Source of the DNA: Promethearchaeota archaeon
Lineage (GTDB): Archaea; Asgardarchaeota; Lokiarchaeia; Sigynarchaeales; SOKP01
DNA length: 45,199 nucleotides
Direction of reading: 5' to 3'
NCBI GenBank assembly: GCA_019058515.1
Contig: JAHPYY010000004.1
Span: forward strand, 1-45,199
Part shown: in pieces, positions 16,064 to 24,465 of the stretch
Position numbering within the stretch: position 1 is the stretch's first letter
How the letters are laid out: each line of letters opens with the position of its first letter
The notes under the pieces: model-generated
Database searches by the model: none
Told to the model about the DNA's origin: nothing
The model's input: the letters and a program-made list of their open reading frames with translations, nothing else
Made by a program: the position numbers and the translations under genes

Positions 16064-17530
16064 CTAAACAGAGTTTAAAATAGAGTTTAATAGTTCAATT
16101 AACTTGTATTTAGGTATGTTTTCTATTCTTTCTCCTAGCTTTAACAAACCTTCGTAAATTTTGTTTACATAGGCGGGATTATGTGGGATTAGGCATTTTG
16201 CACAAGACCAAACTGGTTTTCGAGTTTTCTGACTAATTATTTCTTCTCCTCCAGTTTTATCGTGATAACAAGGATAGAATGGACAATAACAGAAGCTGCA
16301 GTCTTTTAGTCCTTTATGACAAGGAAAATAATCGCAGTTCATATCAATTCCCGGTAGCTCTTTAGTCTTTAGAATTTCATTGATTTTAATTATCCCTTTA
16401 TCGTGCATTTGATAGTGTAAATATCTTTTTAAACCACAGATTAATTTCCGATTCAACTGTTCCGATTTAACATTAACACGAATATATTGATCGTTTAATC
16501 CAGTGTAATTAGAACAATCTCTAATTAAAATCTTGTCCCTTATTAATAATTCTTTTAGTTTAGTGGACCTTAAACTGGTTTCCTTAATATTTATCAACAA
16601 ATAATTAGTAACCGAGGGATAAACCTGGACTCCCGATATTTCCTCTAATGTGTTTTTTAATTTTTCTCTTTCTCGTTGGGTAGAGAGAACTGAACTTTCA
16701 ATAATATCTTGCACATCCAATAGAATCTCAGCTATCTTTTGAGCTATGTTATTTACTGGCCATAAAACCTGGTTATCAATTAAAGTCTTAATAATTCGAG
16801 GATCTCCAACACCAAATCCAATTCTTAACCCTGGAATACCAAAAAACTTAGTAAAACTACGACTTATTAATAAATTATCAAATTGGGAAATATTAGGTAC
16901 AAACGAGTTAGATTCGCCCGCAAATTCGATAAACGCTTCGTCAAGCAACACCATTACATCGTGTTTGGATGCGAATTTTATTATGTCTACTAATATATCT
17001 TTATCGTCTAATCCCCCGTTTGGGTTATTTGGATTGCAAATTATTATTAACGAGGTCCGTGAGTCAATTTGATTAATAATTAATTCCTTTTCTAATTGAA
17101 AATTAGATTCTGGTTTTCTAAAGGCATCAATAATTTCTCCTTTAGCTCTTTGTATTGCCCAATTGTATTCTGTAAAGGTAGGTTGACTTACTATAACTTT
17201 CCTATTTGCTTTAATGACACACTGACAAAAATCAGCAATCAAATTCATAGATCCCGCAGTGATAATGAGATTTTCGGGAGTAATTTTGTGGTTAAAATAT
17301 TTCACTAGTGTTTTTTTTAAATCAGAAGAGTTCGAATCTGGATATCTCCCTATTTCTTTTAAAGAATCAATAATGACGTCTTTGTAATGGTCGATTTTGA
17401 TTAGATGATTTATATTTATGCTGTAATCAATTATCTCATCGAGATTATTAAAATCTTTTGAATCAAAGACTTCTCCACCGTGTTTGGCGTGTTTAACTTC
17501 ATTAGATTTTAAAAATTCATCAAGGTTCAT
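16064..17530 (-). CDS. cobD: Threonine-phosphate decarboxylase with cysteine-rich C-terminal domain, probable kinase/decarboxylase
   Basis: Residues 1 to about 375 are a fold-type I PLP enzyme of the CobD family, with IITAGSMNLIADFC, IICNPNNPNG, the aspartate in VLLDEAF and the PLP lysine in SFTKFFGIPGLRIGFG. The last 90 or so residues add a cysteine-rich module with eight cysteines (NCDYFPC, DCSFCYCPFYPC, SCAKC) and histidines. The same arrangement is known in Methanosarcina mazei MM2060, described as a bifunctional L-threonine kinase and L-threonine-phosphate decarboxylase whose C-terminal metal centres support activity. That would explain why no separate threonine kinase gene is present here. 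Its start codon directly follows the btuD stop (TAAATG). Confidence 0.9.
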   Translation of the reverse strand: MNLDEFLKSNEVKHAKHGGEVFDSKDFNNLDEIIDYSININHLIKIDHYKDVIIDSLKEIGRYPDSNSSDLKKTLVKYFNHKITPENLIITAGSMNLIADFCQCVIKANRKVIVSQPTFTEYNWAIQRAKGEIIDAFRKPESNFQLEKELIINQIDSRTSLIIICNPNNPNGGLDDKDILVDIIKFASKHDVMVLLDEAFIEFAGESNSFVPNISQFDNLLISRSFTKFFGIPGLRIGFGVGDPRIIKTLIDNQVLWPVNNIAQKIAEILLDVQDIIESSVLSTQREREKLKNTLEEISGVQVYPSVTNYLLINIKETSLRSTKLKELLIRDKILIRDCSNYTGLNDQYIRVNVKSEQLNRKLICGLKRYLHYQMHDKGIIKINEILKTKELPGIDMNCDYFPCHKGLKDCSFCYCPFYPCYHDKTGGEEIISQKTRKPVWSCAKCLIPHNPAYVNKIYEGLLKLGERIENIPKYKLIELLNSILNSV

Positions 17531-18793
17531 TTAACATTTCTCCTCGTAATTCTGAATTAATTTCAATAGCTCTTGAAGGTCATTTATAGTAACTACATTT
17601 GGTTTTGAAATCAATTTATTATAAATTTTTGTGGCAATTCCCTCAGTAAAATCTCGTTCCTCGATTTTGCGTTTCTCGTAATTAATTACGAATTTTTCAC
17701 TCTGGGAGAGCAGTTCCAAATTTTTAACGTTTCCTTTCCCGAATGGTATATTTGTAAGAATAATAATATCTACTTTCTCTAACACTTCTCTTAGTTTAAT
17801 AGCAGAGGTTTCAGAAATAGCGCAGAAAGGTCCCTCTGAAATGATTTTATATCCAAAATGCTTCGCTAATTCGTAATCGTCATCGGTTTCGTTCACTACC
17901 CCCACTGAAACACGGTATTTTTTTAATTTTGGCAAAATATTTAACGCAGCCCCCCCTCCGACAATAACATGAAGAGATTTCGTTTTTATATTATCCGATT
18001 GGCCATCAATGGCTTTATCGATTGATTTTAGTGGGGTTAAACGAATGGAATCTGCGAAAAGGTTCTTCCTTACAAGAACTTCAACATTATACACATCTCT
18101 TAAATTTTCAGGGGTTAAAATAACATCAACATCTCCTAACGCTTTGATCTCACCGTTATTTACGAGGATTATTTTATCACAGAATTGTGAAGCTAGATTT
18201 AGGTCGTGCAAAACAACTATCACTATCAAACCATCATTAACATACTCTCTTAGCATTTCCATAAAATCAATTTGATAATTAATGTCTAAATGAGTTGTTG
18301 GTTCGTCTAAGAGTAAGATCTTGCTCTGCTGCGCAATGGCTCTAGCGATAATTACTTTTTGTTGCTCTCCTCCACTTAATTCGTTAAAATGCCTGTCTTT
18401 CAAAGAACTTAAATTGAATTTTTCGAAAGCATGTTCTACAATTCGTTTATCTTCTGGAGATTCTTTTGAAAAACGTCCAACATGAGCGTACCTGCCCATC
18501 ATGACAATTTCTTTTACCGTGTAATTGAAATCGATAGAAGAGGTTTGATTAACCACAGCAATTTCTTTAGCTACATCTCTAGGTTTTACCCTTGTTAAAT
18601 TTATATTTTCAGTTAATACTTCTCCGTAATTTGGTTTTAATATTCCTACTAAGATTTTTAAGAGGGTAGTCTTTCCGCTCCCATTGGGTCCAATAATTCC
18701 ATATAAATGTCCCTTGCCAAATTGAATTGAAATATCCTTGAGAATCTCCTGGGCTCCATACGAAAAACTAATGTCTTTGCATTCTAAAGTCAG
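17531..18793 (-). CDS. btuD: Corrinoid ABC transporter ATPase with extra C-terminal domain, probable CTG start
   Basis: This is the ATPase of the BtuFCD corrinoid importer. Walker A GPNGSGKTT (residues 35-43) is encoded at about 18663-18691, upstream of the first GTG (18556), so the gene must start further left on the transcript. The frame opens just after a TAG at 18794-18796, and the first usable codon is CTG at 18793, seven bases after the ribosome-binding sequence AGGTGA. Residues 1 to about 250 are the ATPase (signature LSGGEQQK, Walker B LLLDEPTTHLD, H-loop LHDLN). The last 150 residues form a Rossmann-like domain (VIVGGGAALNILPKL, VGVVNETDDDYELAKHFGY, ILTNIPFGKGN) known on archaeal BtuD-like ATPases but of unclear role. 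A frameshift near the start is the alternative to CTG initiation. Confidence 0.88.
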   Translation of the reverse strand: MTLECKDISFSYGAQEILKDISIQFGKGHLYGIIGPNGSGKTTLLKILVGILKPNYGEVLTENINLTRVKPRDVAKEIAVVNQTSSIDFNYTVKEIVMMGRYAHVGRFSKESPEDKRIVEHAFEKFNLSSLKDRHFNELSGGEQQKVIIARAIAQQSKILLLDEPTTHLDINYQIDFMEMLREYVNDGLIVIVVLHDLNLASQFCDKIILVNNGEIKALGDVDVILTPENLRDVYNVEVLVRKNLFADSIRLTPLKSIDKAIDGQSDNIKTKSLHVIVGGGAALNILPKLKKYRVSVGVVNETDDDYELAKHFGYKIISEGPFCAISETSAIKLREVLEKVDIIILTNIPFGKGNVKNLELLSQSEKFVINYEKRKIEERDFTEGIATKIYNKLISKPNVVTINDLQELLKLIQNYEEKC

Positions 18794-18826
18794 CTAATAT
18801 TCACCTAAAATTTCATTCTACACTAT

Positions 18827-19888
18827 TCAAAATAACTCTCCAGATTTTTTCTTTTGGATTATTAGATAAAGAAAAAAGGGACCACCTAAAAGCGAAGTAA
18901 ATATCCCAACGGGAATTTCAAGCGGAATTAAAATCGTTCTAGCCAACACATCCGCCCATAATAACAACAACCCACCACTTACAGCAGATACAGGGATTAG
19001 TTTCCGATTATCGTTTCCTACGATCAAACGCGCCATATTAGGGATAATTAACCCAACAAAACCAATGCTTCCGCAAAACGCCACTGGTACTGCTGCTAAC
19101 ACAGTCATTAAAACTAAAACTACTCTCTTGGTCACTTCTACATTCACTCCCATCGATTGGGCCGAATCGTCTCCGAAAACCATCGAATTAAGGTCTCTAC
19201 CATAGAAATAAAGTGCAATTATACAAGGGACCATAACGCAGAAAACGACTAAAAGTTCAGACCAACTGGTACCCCAAAAACTGCCCATTAGGTAAGTAAG
19301 TACGTAATGTACTTTATCTTCTGCAAAATATAAGATAAAACTCGTAAAAGCTGAAAAAAAGAACGACATAGCAATCCCTGCCAATAACAAGACAAGCATC
19401 GATAGTTTGAATGTAGATTGAGACAACTTATAGATGATCAAAACAGACGCAATGGCAAATGCAAAAGAAATTAGTGGCATCGTAAATAGACTTAGAATAG
19501 CAGATAACCCAAAAACTATTGTTAAAGCTGATCCGAAGCCTGCAGCTGATGAAATTCCAATAATATAGGGATCTACGATAGGATTTCTAAATAAACCCTG
19601 TGCTGCTACACCAGCAACTCCTAACATCGCACCAACGCATAGAGCCATTAAAACCCTTGGCAATCTTAAATAAAGGATAATTGCTCTTTCACCATCGGTC
19701 CAAGTTTGTGGAATGTTAAACCCTAATTCATTCAACAGGATTCCTATAGACGCTGAAAAGTCTATTAATACGCTACCAATTATTATCGCAATAAATATGC
19801 TAAAAATTAAAAAGAAAAAAATCAATGCTTGAATCGCAATATTTACACGATTCAAACCCTTTTTTTTTGCAGTTAATTCAGCTTTCAT
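18827..19888 (-). CDS. btuC: Corrinoid ABC transporter permease
   Basis: The 353-residue protein is a FecCD/BtuC-family permease with about ten transmembrane helices. Typical segments include LYLRLPRVLMALCVGAMLG, GAQGLFRN-like VAAQGLFRNPIVDPYIIGISSAAG, and the late cytoplasmic loop GSIGFVGLIIPNMARLIVG that contacts the ATPase. Its substrate, vitamin B12-type corrinoids, is inferred from its place between btuF and btuD in an operon with cobamide genes; by sequence alone it could also be a siderophore permease. It lies 8 bp after btuF and 33 bp before btuD. Confidence 0.9.
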   Translation of the reverse strand: MKAELTAKKKGLNRVNIAIQALIFFFLIFSIFIAIIIGSVLIDFSASIGILLNELGFNIPQTWTDGERAIILYLRLPRVLMALCVGAMLGVAGVAAQGLFRNPIVDPYIIGISSAAGFGSALTIVFGLSAILSLFTMPLISFAFAIASVLIIYKLSQSTFKLSMLVLLLAGIAMSFFFSAFTSFILYFAEDKVHYVLTYLMGSFWGTSWSELLVVFCVMVPCIIALYFYGRDLNSMVFGDDSAQSMGVNVEVTKRVVLVLMTVLAAVPVAFCGSIGFVGLIIPNMARLIVGNDNRKLIPVSAVSGGLLLLWADVLARTILIPLEIPVGIFTSLLGGPFFLYLIIQKKKSGELF

Positions 19889-19896
19889 ACTACAAT

Positions 19897-20814
19897 CTAA
19901 CTAAACAATGTTGGATATAAATAGCTTGCCATTTCTTCTAATGCATCGACGATTCTAGGACCGGGTCTTAGAAATTTGTCGTCATTAACCGTGTAAATCC
20001 TGTTATGTTTACAAGCATCAATAGTGTTATAACCCGTCCTTTCGCACACTGTAGTTGTGTACCAAGGAGCACTATGTTCAGTTATGAAGATTGCCTCTGG
20101 ATTTACCGAGATCACTGCTTCATGGCTAACTATTGGCCACTCTTGTTCTAAATCACCAAATATGTTAATACCACCCGCTTTCGTAATCATATCGTCTATA
20201 AACGACGACTCACCCGCAACCATAGGACTTTCCCAAACCTCAAAATAACAGGTTACCTTTGCGCTCTCTTGTAATGACGAAAGACTTTGTGTGACTTCAT
20301 TTAATTTAGCAGTCATTTGACTCTTTAATTCTACTGCTTTAGCGCGGGCGTTAACCAAACCACCAATTACATCGACATTGTCAATAATGTCGTCAATAGA
20401 GGAAGCTAATACGACAACTAACGCAAATCCCACGTTCTCTAGCAGTTCAACCCCTTCGGCGTTGTAATTTGATGAAATTATCAGATCTGGGTCCAAACTA
20501 GTGATAACTTCTATATTCGGAGTTGAAAATCCACCAATGCTTTGGATTTCTTGAGCTTCCGGAGGGTAATTACAATAGTCCGTAACACCTACTAATCGAT
20601 CTTCCACTTCTAACGCAAACAAGTACTCGGTAATAGAGGGAGACATTGATATAATTCTTTGAGGATTAGTTGGAACTACTACGGAACGCCCTTGATCGTC
20701 AATAAATGTGGTTTCTGTAGGATTTAGTACTATTGAAGCTACAATCCCCCCTGTGATACCCGCACCTGCAATTATTATTACAGTTACTATTATTAGTACA
20801 GATTTCTTTTCCAT
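19897..20814 (-). CDS. btuF: Corrinoid-binding protein of the BtuFCD importer
   Basis: This is a 305-residue class III solute-binding protein. An N-terminal hydrophobic segment (about residues 5-30, SVLIIVTVIIIAGAGITGGI) is uncleaved-anchor or signal-like, with no lipobox cysteine. The BtuF/FhuD fold follows, with QRIISMSPSITEYLFAL, GVTDYCNYP, IEVITSLDPDLIISS and INIFGDLEQEWPIVSHEAVISVNPEAIFI. The rigid linking helix is seen as RAKAVELKSQMTAKLNEV. It is the first gene of the leftward cobamide operon, and its start is 94 bp from cobT across the candidate operator. Confidence 0.92.
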   Translation of the reverse strand: MEKKSVLIIVTVIIIAGAGITGGIVASIVLNPTETTFIDDQGRSVVVPTNPQRIISMSPSITEYLFALEVEDRLVGVTDYCNYPPEAQEIQSIGGFSTPNIEVITSLDPDLIISSNYNAEGVELLENVGFALVVVLASSIDDIIDNVDVIGGLVNARAKAVELKSQMTAKLNEVTQSLSSLQESAKVTCYFEVWESPMVAGESSFIDDMITKAGGINIFGDLEQEWPIVSHEAVISVNPEAIFITEHSAPWYTTTVCERTGYNTIDACKHNRIYTVNDDKFLRPGPRIVDALEEMASYLYPTLFS

Positions 20815-20840
20815 GTGTATTTGCCAATTTTTTGTGAGAT

Positions 20841-20881
20841 ATAGGATAACTTTCCTATAAAATATAGGAAACTTAACCTAT
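20841..20881. promoter_or_regulatory. Long inverted repeat between the divergent cobamide operons
   Basis: Two 19-bp arms (20841-20859 and 20863-20881) are complementary at 17 of 19 positions around a 3-bp spacer; the inner 9 bp (TTTCCTATA and TATAGGAAA) are perfect. The repeat sits in the 94-bp gap between btuF and cobT. It touches a TATA-like TATTTAAAT just before the cobT start and a TATA-like CCTATAT on the opposite strand about 27 bp before btuF. A regulator bound here could shut or open both operons. No B12-riboswitch-like sequence was seen. Confidence 0.75.
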
Positions 20882-20908
20882 TTAAATTTTCGAATTTTAT
20901 TTTTCTTA

Positions 20909-21958
20909 ATGCTAGAATTTAGTGTGGAAACTGTATCCTCCGAAAAGAAAGCCGAACTACAGCAAAAAATAGACTCTAAAACGAAACCTATTGGTTCTTT
21001 AGGAAGGTTGGAGGAACTAGCCCTCAAATTGGGTTTAATTCAAAATTCGTTATCTCCTGTGTTAAACAAACCAACTATATTGGTTTTTGCGGGAGATCAC
21101 GGTATTGCAGCGGAAGGGGTGAGCGCTTATCCTCAAGAAGTTACTCATCAAATGGTATTCAATTTTTTGACTGGAGGCGCAGCAATTTGCGTGTTTTCGC
21201 GCCAGAATAATATAAATTTGAAAATTATCGATGCGGGAGTTAACTATGATTTTCCAAGCGATACAGAATTGATAAACATGAAAGTAGCAAAGGGAACAAA
21301 AAGTTATATATCTAATAGGGCTATGACGAGAGAACAATGTGTGGAAGCTATTCAAAGAGGAGGAGAACTCGTCGAAGAAGTATTCAAAAACGGATGTAAT
21401 GTTGTAGGATTTGGAGAAATGGGTATTGGTAATACCTCATCGGCTGCAATACTTATGTCCCTTATATGTGATTATCCTATTTCTGATTGTGTGGGAAAAG
21501 GTACAGGTCTTGACGATGAGGGAGTAAAAAAGAAAGCTAACATTCTCAAGTCTGCGATTAACCGTCATGTAAGTGTTTTAAACAAAGAAGACCCTTTAGA
21601 TATTTTATCAGTTTTTGGGGGATTTGAGATTGCTATGATAACCGGAGCAATGTTAAAAGCAGCTAGCTTAAAAATGGTTGTACTGATTGATGGATTTATA
21701 GTAACATCCGCTTTACTAATAGCATCAAAGCTTGAGTCTAAGATATTGGAATATTGTATTTTTTGTCACGAATCTAATGAGGCTGGGCATAAGAAAATGC
21801 TGGAATTTTTAAAGGTGAAACCCCTTATAAATTTAGATATGAGGTTAGGCGAAGGTACTGGCGTCGCTTTAGCGTACCCTTTGATCGAAAGTGCGGCTAA
21901 CTTCCTAAATAATATGGCTTCCTTTGAAGAAGCAAATGTGAGTAAGAAAATTGAGTGA
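20909..21958 (+). CDS. cobT: Nicotinate-nucleotide:5,6-dimethylbenzimidazole phosphoribosyltransferase
   Basis: CobT activates the lower ligand base by making its alpha-ribotide. The 349-residue sequence carries the family segments KPIGSLGRLEELALKLG, VFAGDHGIAAEGVSAYP, MVFNFLTGGAAICVF, GFGEMGIGNTSSAA, the substrate-side CHESNEAGH (usually SHRSAEPGH) and the catalytic glutamate in DMRLGEGTGVALAYPL. The variant CHESNEAGH may affect which base is used. This is the canonical bacterial-type CobT. The start is ATG 20909, a few bases after the TATA-like element, so the transcript is probably nearly leaderless. It overlaps cobS by 8 bp. Confidence 0.94.
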   Translation: MLEFSVETVSSEKKAELQQKIDSKTKPIGSLGRLEELALKLGLIQNSLSPVLNKPTILVFAGDHGIAAEGVSAYPQEVTHQMVFNFLTGGAAICVFSRQNNINLKIIDAGVNYDFPSDTELINMKVAKGTKSYISNRAMTREQCVEAIQRGGELVEEVFKNGCNVVGFGEMGIGNTSSAAILMSLICDYPISDCVGKGTGLDDEGVKKKANILKSAINRHVSVLNKEDPLDILSVFGGFEIAMITGAMLKAASLKMVVLIDGFIVTSALLIASKLESKILEYCIFCHESNEAGHKKMLEFLKVKPLINLDMRLGEGTGVALAYPLIESAANFLNNMASFEEANVSKKIE

Positions 21959-22742
21959 ACGTGAAAAAACTTCTTTGGTTAAAGGGGAAATCTACGCAAT
22001 TTTAAACGCACTTTCGTTTTTCACGAGAATTCCTATCCCCAAAAAGATACCAATTTCTGAGCAATACTTAAGGAAAGCGAGTAAGTACTTTCCATTAATT
22101 GGATGGATAGTGGGAGGAGTGTCAGCATTGGTATTTCTTCTTAGCAATATGATAATGCCCGCCCTACTATCTATCCTACTCAGTATAGTTAGCTCAATCC
22201 TATTAACGGGAGCGATCCACGAAGATGGCTTAGCTGATTTTGCCGACGGTTTTTGGGGTGGTTATTCCAAAAGTGATACCTTAAGAATTATGAAAGATTC
22301 CCAAATTGGCGTTTTCGGCGTCATTTCTTTAATAGTAATATTTGCATTGAAATTTGTTTGTCTATTCTTAATAAGTCCACTAATCTTGCCAATATTATTA
22401 ATAGTAAGTCATAGTTTCAGTCGATTTTCCTCTACGATAATAATGTTCACTCTTGATTATGTTAGAGAAGAGGAAAATAGTAAATCAAAGCCTCTTGTGA
22501 AAAAGTCAGGTTTTGGAGCGCTCATGTTGAGTTTGCTCTTTGGAGTATTACCATTTTTCCTATTTAATAATTATTGGTACTTCACATTAGTAATACCTGT
22601 CGTTATTACAACACTCATATTGAGATTTCTATTTAAAAAAAAGATTGGCGGCTATACAGGAGATTGTTTAGGCGCCACACAACAGCTAAACGAAATAGTA
22701 ATATACATATTTGCGGTGGTTGAGATTTGGAAATATTTCTAG
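21951..22742 (+). CDS. cobS: Adenosylcobinamide-GDP ribazoletransferase (cobalamin synthase)
   Basis: CobS joins adenosylcobinamide-GDP to alpha-ribazole phosphate at the membrane. The 263-residue protein has the family pattern: ALSFFTRIPIPKK near the start, ASKYFPLIGWIVGG, the metal-binding loop GAIHEDGLADFADGFWGG, MKDSQIGVFGVI, and the C-terminal KIGGYTGDCLGATQQLNE. About six transmembrane helices lie between them. It starts at TTG 21951 inside the end of cobT (8-bp overlap) and overlaps cobC by 16 bp, so the three genes are translationally coupled. Confidence 0.94.
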   Translation: MSEREKTSLVKGEIYAILNALSFFTRIPIPKKIPISEQYLRKASKYFPLIGWIVGGVSALVFLLSNMIMPALLSILLSIVSSILLTGAIHEDGLADFADGFWGGYSKSDTLRIMKDSQIGVFGVISLIVIFALKFVCLFLISPLILPILLIVSHSFSRFSSTIIMFTLDYVREEENSKSKPLVKKSGFGALMLSLLFGVLPFFLFNNYWYFTLVIPVVITTLILRFLFKKKIGGYTGDCLGATQQLNEIVIYIFAVVEIWKYF

Positions 22743-23290
22743 TAAGACACACTAAAGTTGCGGTAGAAGAATCTATTTGCTACGGCCAACACGATGTTCC
22801 CTTAAGCAACTCTTTTGAGAAGGAATTAATTACTATAAGAGAAAAATTACCAATTTCCTCTGAAACACCTATACTTTCTAGCCCTCTAACAAGATGTTTA
22901 CAACTTGCAAAAGCACTTAATTCAGCTAATGTAAAAGTGGACAAAAGACTATTAGAAATTAATTTTGGGGAATTTGAGATGATGGAGTGGGAACAGATCA
23001 AGAGAACTTATAACGAGTTGTTTCAAGATTATGTCAATAGTACACCTCCAGGGGGAGAATCTTATATGGACCTCTATAAGAGGGTGGTTAAATTCTACAA
23101 GGAGCTTATCTCAAATCGCCTAAATGTAGTAATACTTGTCACCCATGCGGGAGTCATAAGGTCTATTCTCGCGTACATTTTAAAAATCCCCCTTGAGAAG
23201 GCGTTTTCGCTGCAAATATCTTACGGAGGGGTTTCAAAAGTAACTATCCATAGCGAAGAATATATTGATATCGATTATGTGAATAAATAA
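22727..23290 (+). CDS. cobC: Alpha-ribazole phosphatase, histidine phosphatase family
   Basis: The 187-residue protein is a histidine phosphatase: the catalytic motif is LVRHTKV (His8), followed by the Arg of LSSPLTRCLQLA, the glutamate region LLEINFGEFEMMEWEQI and the second histidine in VTHAGVIRSIL. In cobamide synthesis CobC removes the phosphate from alpha-ribazole phosphate or from the cobamide phosphate. Location directly after cobS and overlapping it supports this role. Many archaea use CobZ for the step, so a CobC-like enzyme is worth noting. It starts at TTG 22727. Confidence 0.88.
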   Translation: MEIFLVRHTKVAVEESICYGQHDVPLSNSFEKELITIREKLPISSETPILSSPLTRCLQLAKALNSANVKVDKRLLEINFGEFEMMEWEQIKRTYNELFQDYVNSTPPGGESYMDLYKRVVKFYKELISNRLNVVILVTHAGVIRSILAYILKIPLEKAFSLQISYGGVSKVTIHSEEYIDIDYVNK

Positions 23291-23313
23291 TTCCTAAATT
23301 TATCAAAAGAATC

Positions 23314-24441
23314 ATGAAAGGACGCTTGTTATATACTCTCTCCACTTCAGACGAAGTTTACGAACATATAGATTCCATCTATGTTAAATTTAATGGTCAA
23401 AGGAACACCTTGAGTACTTCTCCGCTTAATGGAGGATACAGAGAAGATCTTAACTATGTATTTAATCAAGATGGGAAGAACAAATCCACTGGAATTTACA
23501 CTCTAAAAGCTCCAGATTATTTCAATCATTTAAAGACAGTTAGCAGTAAATTGGGACTAAATCCTATTTTCACCACTGGTATAAGTACCGCGGCTTCAAT
23601 GCGAAATGTATCTATTGTAGAAAAAGCCTATAAAGGTTTAAAGGTGACGGCACTAACAACGGGTTCGACCAAAAACAATGGGGGTAGAGTAGGTGACCCC
23701 TCAGCTTTCGACGAAAGATCTTTAAAATTTAACGAAAAAGAACATAGTACAATTAATATTATTCTCGTTATCGACGCTAATTTACCGCCCGGAACCATAA
23801 CGAGAGCTTTAATTACGTGTACCGAAGCAAAAACCGCAGCACTTCAAGAGTTATTAATAGGGAGCAAATACTCTTACGGTTTGGCCACTGGCACAGGAAC
23901 CGATGCTTGTGTTATCATAGGGAATTTAGAATCTCCCGTAAACCTAACATTTGCTGGAAAACATTCGAAATTAGGCGAACTCATTGGGTTAAGCGTTAAA
24001 GAATCCGTGAAGGAAGCCTTATCCAAAGAAAGTAATATTAATCCAACCACCCAGTTCAGCTTACTAAAAAGACTCAAGCGATACGATATTACTAAAGAGT
24101 CGCTTTGGAAAGAATATAGATATAGCGACGGTTATTCTAACTTCACGAAGACAGAATTTTACAAAGAATTATCAAAATTAGATAGAAATCGCGTCATTGT
24201 CATTTACTCTTCCCTCATTTTTCACATCGTAGATCAATATAGGTGGAATTTAATTGAAAAGAAAGACATTTTAGACACTGTCCCATATCTCTTTTCGAAA
24301 TTATTCGATGATCCAAATATTGAAAACTCTTTTGAAAATGTCGATTTTGAGAGAGCCAACATCCTGCGTGTAATCGTCAAGAAATATAAGGAATTAATCG
24401 TAACGATAATTGGAATTTATCTTGCTTCTAGTAAACAATAA
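23314..24441 (+). CDS. cbiZ: Adenosylcobinamide amidohydrolase with extra C-terminal helical region
   Basis: CbiZ cleaves the aminopropanol arm of adenosylcobinamide to give adenosylcobyric acid, the entry to cobinamide salvage in archaea. Residues 1 to about 240 carry the family segments LSTSPLNGGYREDLNYVFNQ, GISTAASMRNVSIVEKAY, TTGSTKNNGGRVGDP, INIILVIDANLPPGTITRALITCTEAKTAALQEL and the glycine-rich ATGTGTDACVI. The last 130 residues are an additional mainly helical segment rich in lysine and tyrosine that I do not recognise. It lies between cobC and cbiP in the rightward operon, 23 bp after cobC. With BtuFCD it argues for corrinoid scavenging. Confidence 0.92.
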   Translation: MKGRLLYTLSTSDEVYEHIDSIYVKFNGQRNTLSTSPLNGGYREDLNYVFNQDGKNKSTGIYTLKAPDYFNHLKTVSSKLGLNPIFTTGISTAASMRNVSIVEKAYKGLKVTALTTGSTKNNGGRVGDPSAFDERSLKFNEKEHSTINIILVIDANLPPGTITRALITCTEAKTAALQELLIGSKYSYGLATGTGTDACVIIGNLESPVNLTFAGKHSKLGELIGLSVKESVKEALSKESNINPTTQFSLLKRLKRYDITKESLWKEYRYSDGYSNFTKTEFYKELSKLDRNRVIVIYSSLIFHIVDQYRWNLIEKKDILDTVPYLFSKLFDDPNIENSFENVDFERANILRVIVKKYKELIVTIIGIYLASSKQ

Positions 24442-24465
24442 TCATAAAGTAAGGAAAAAAAGCTA

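Noticed and set aside
20815..20908. B12 riboswitch upstream of the cobamide operons
   Set aside because: The 94-bp spacer is too short and lacks the conserved B12-box bases; a protein-binding inverted repeat explains the symmetry better.
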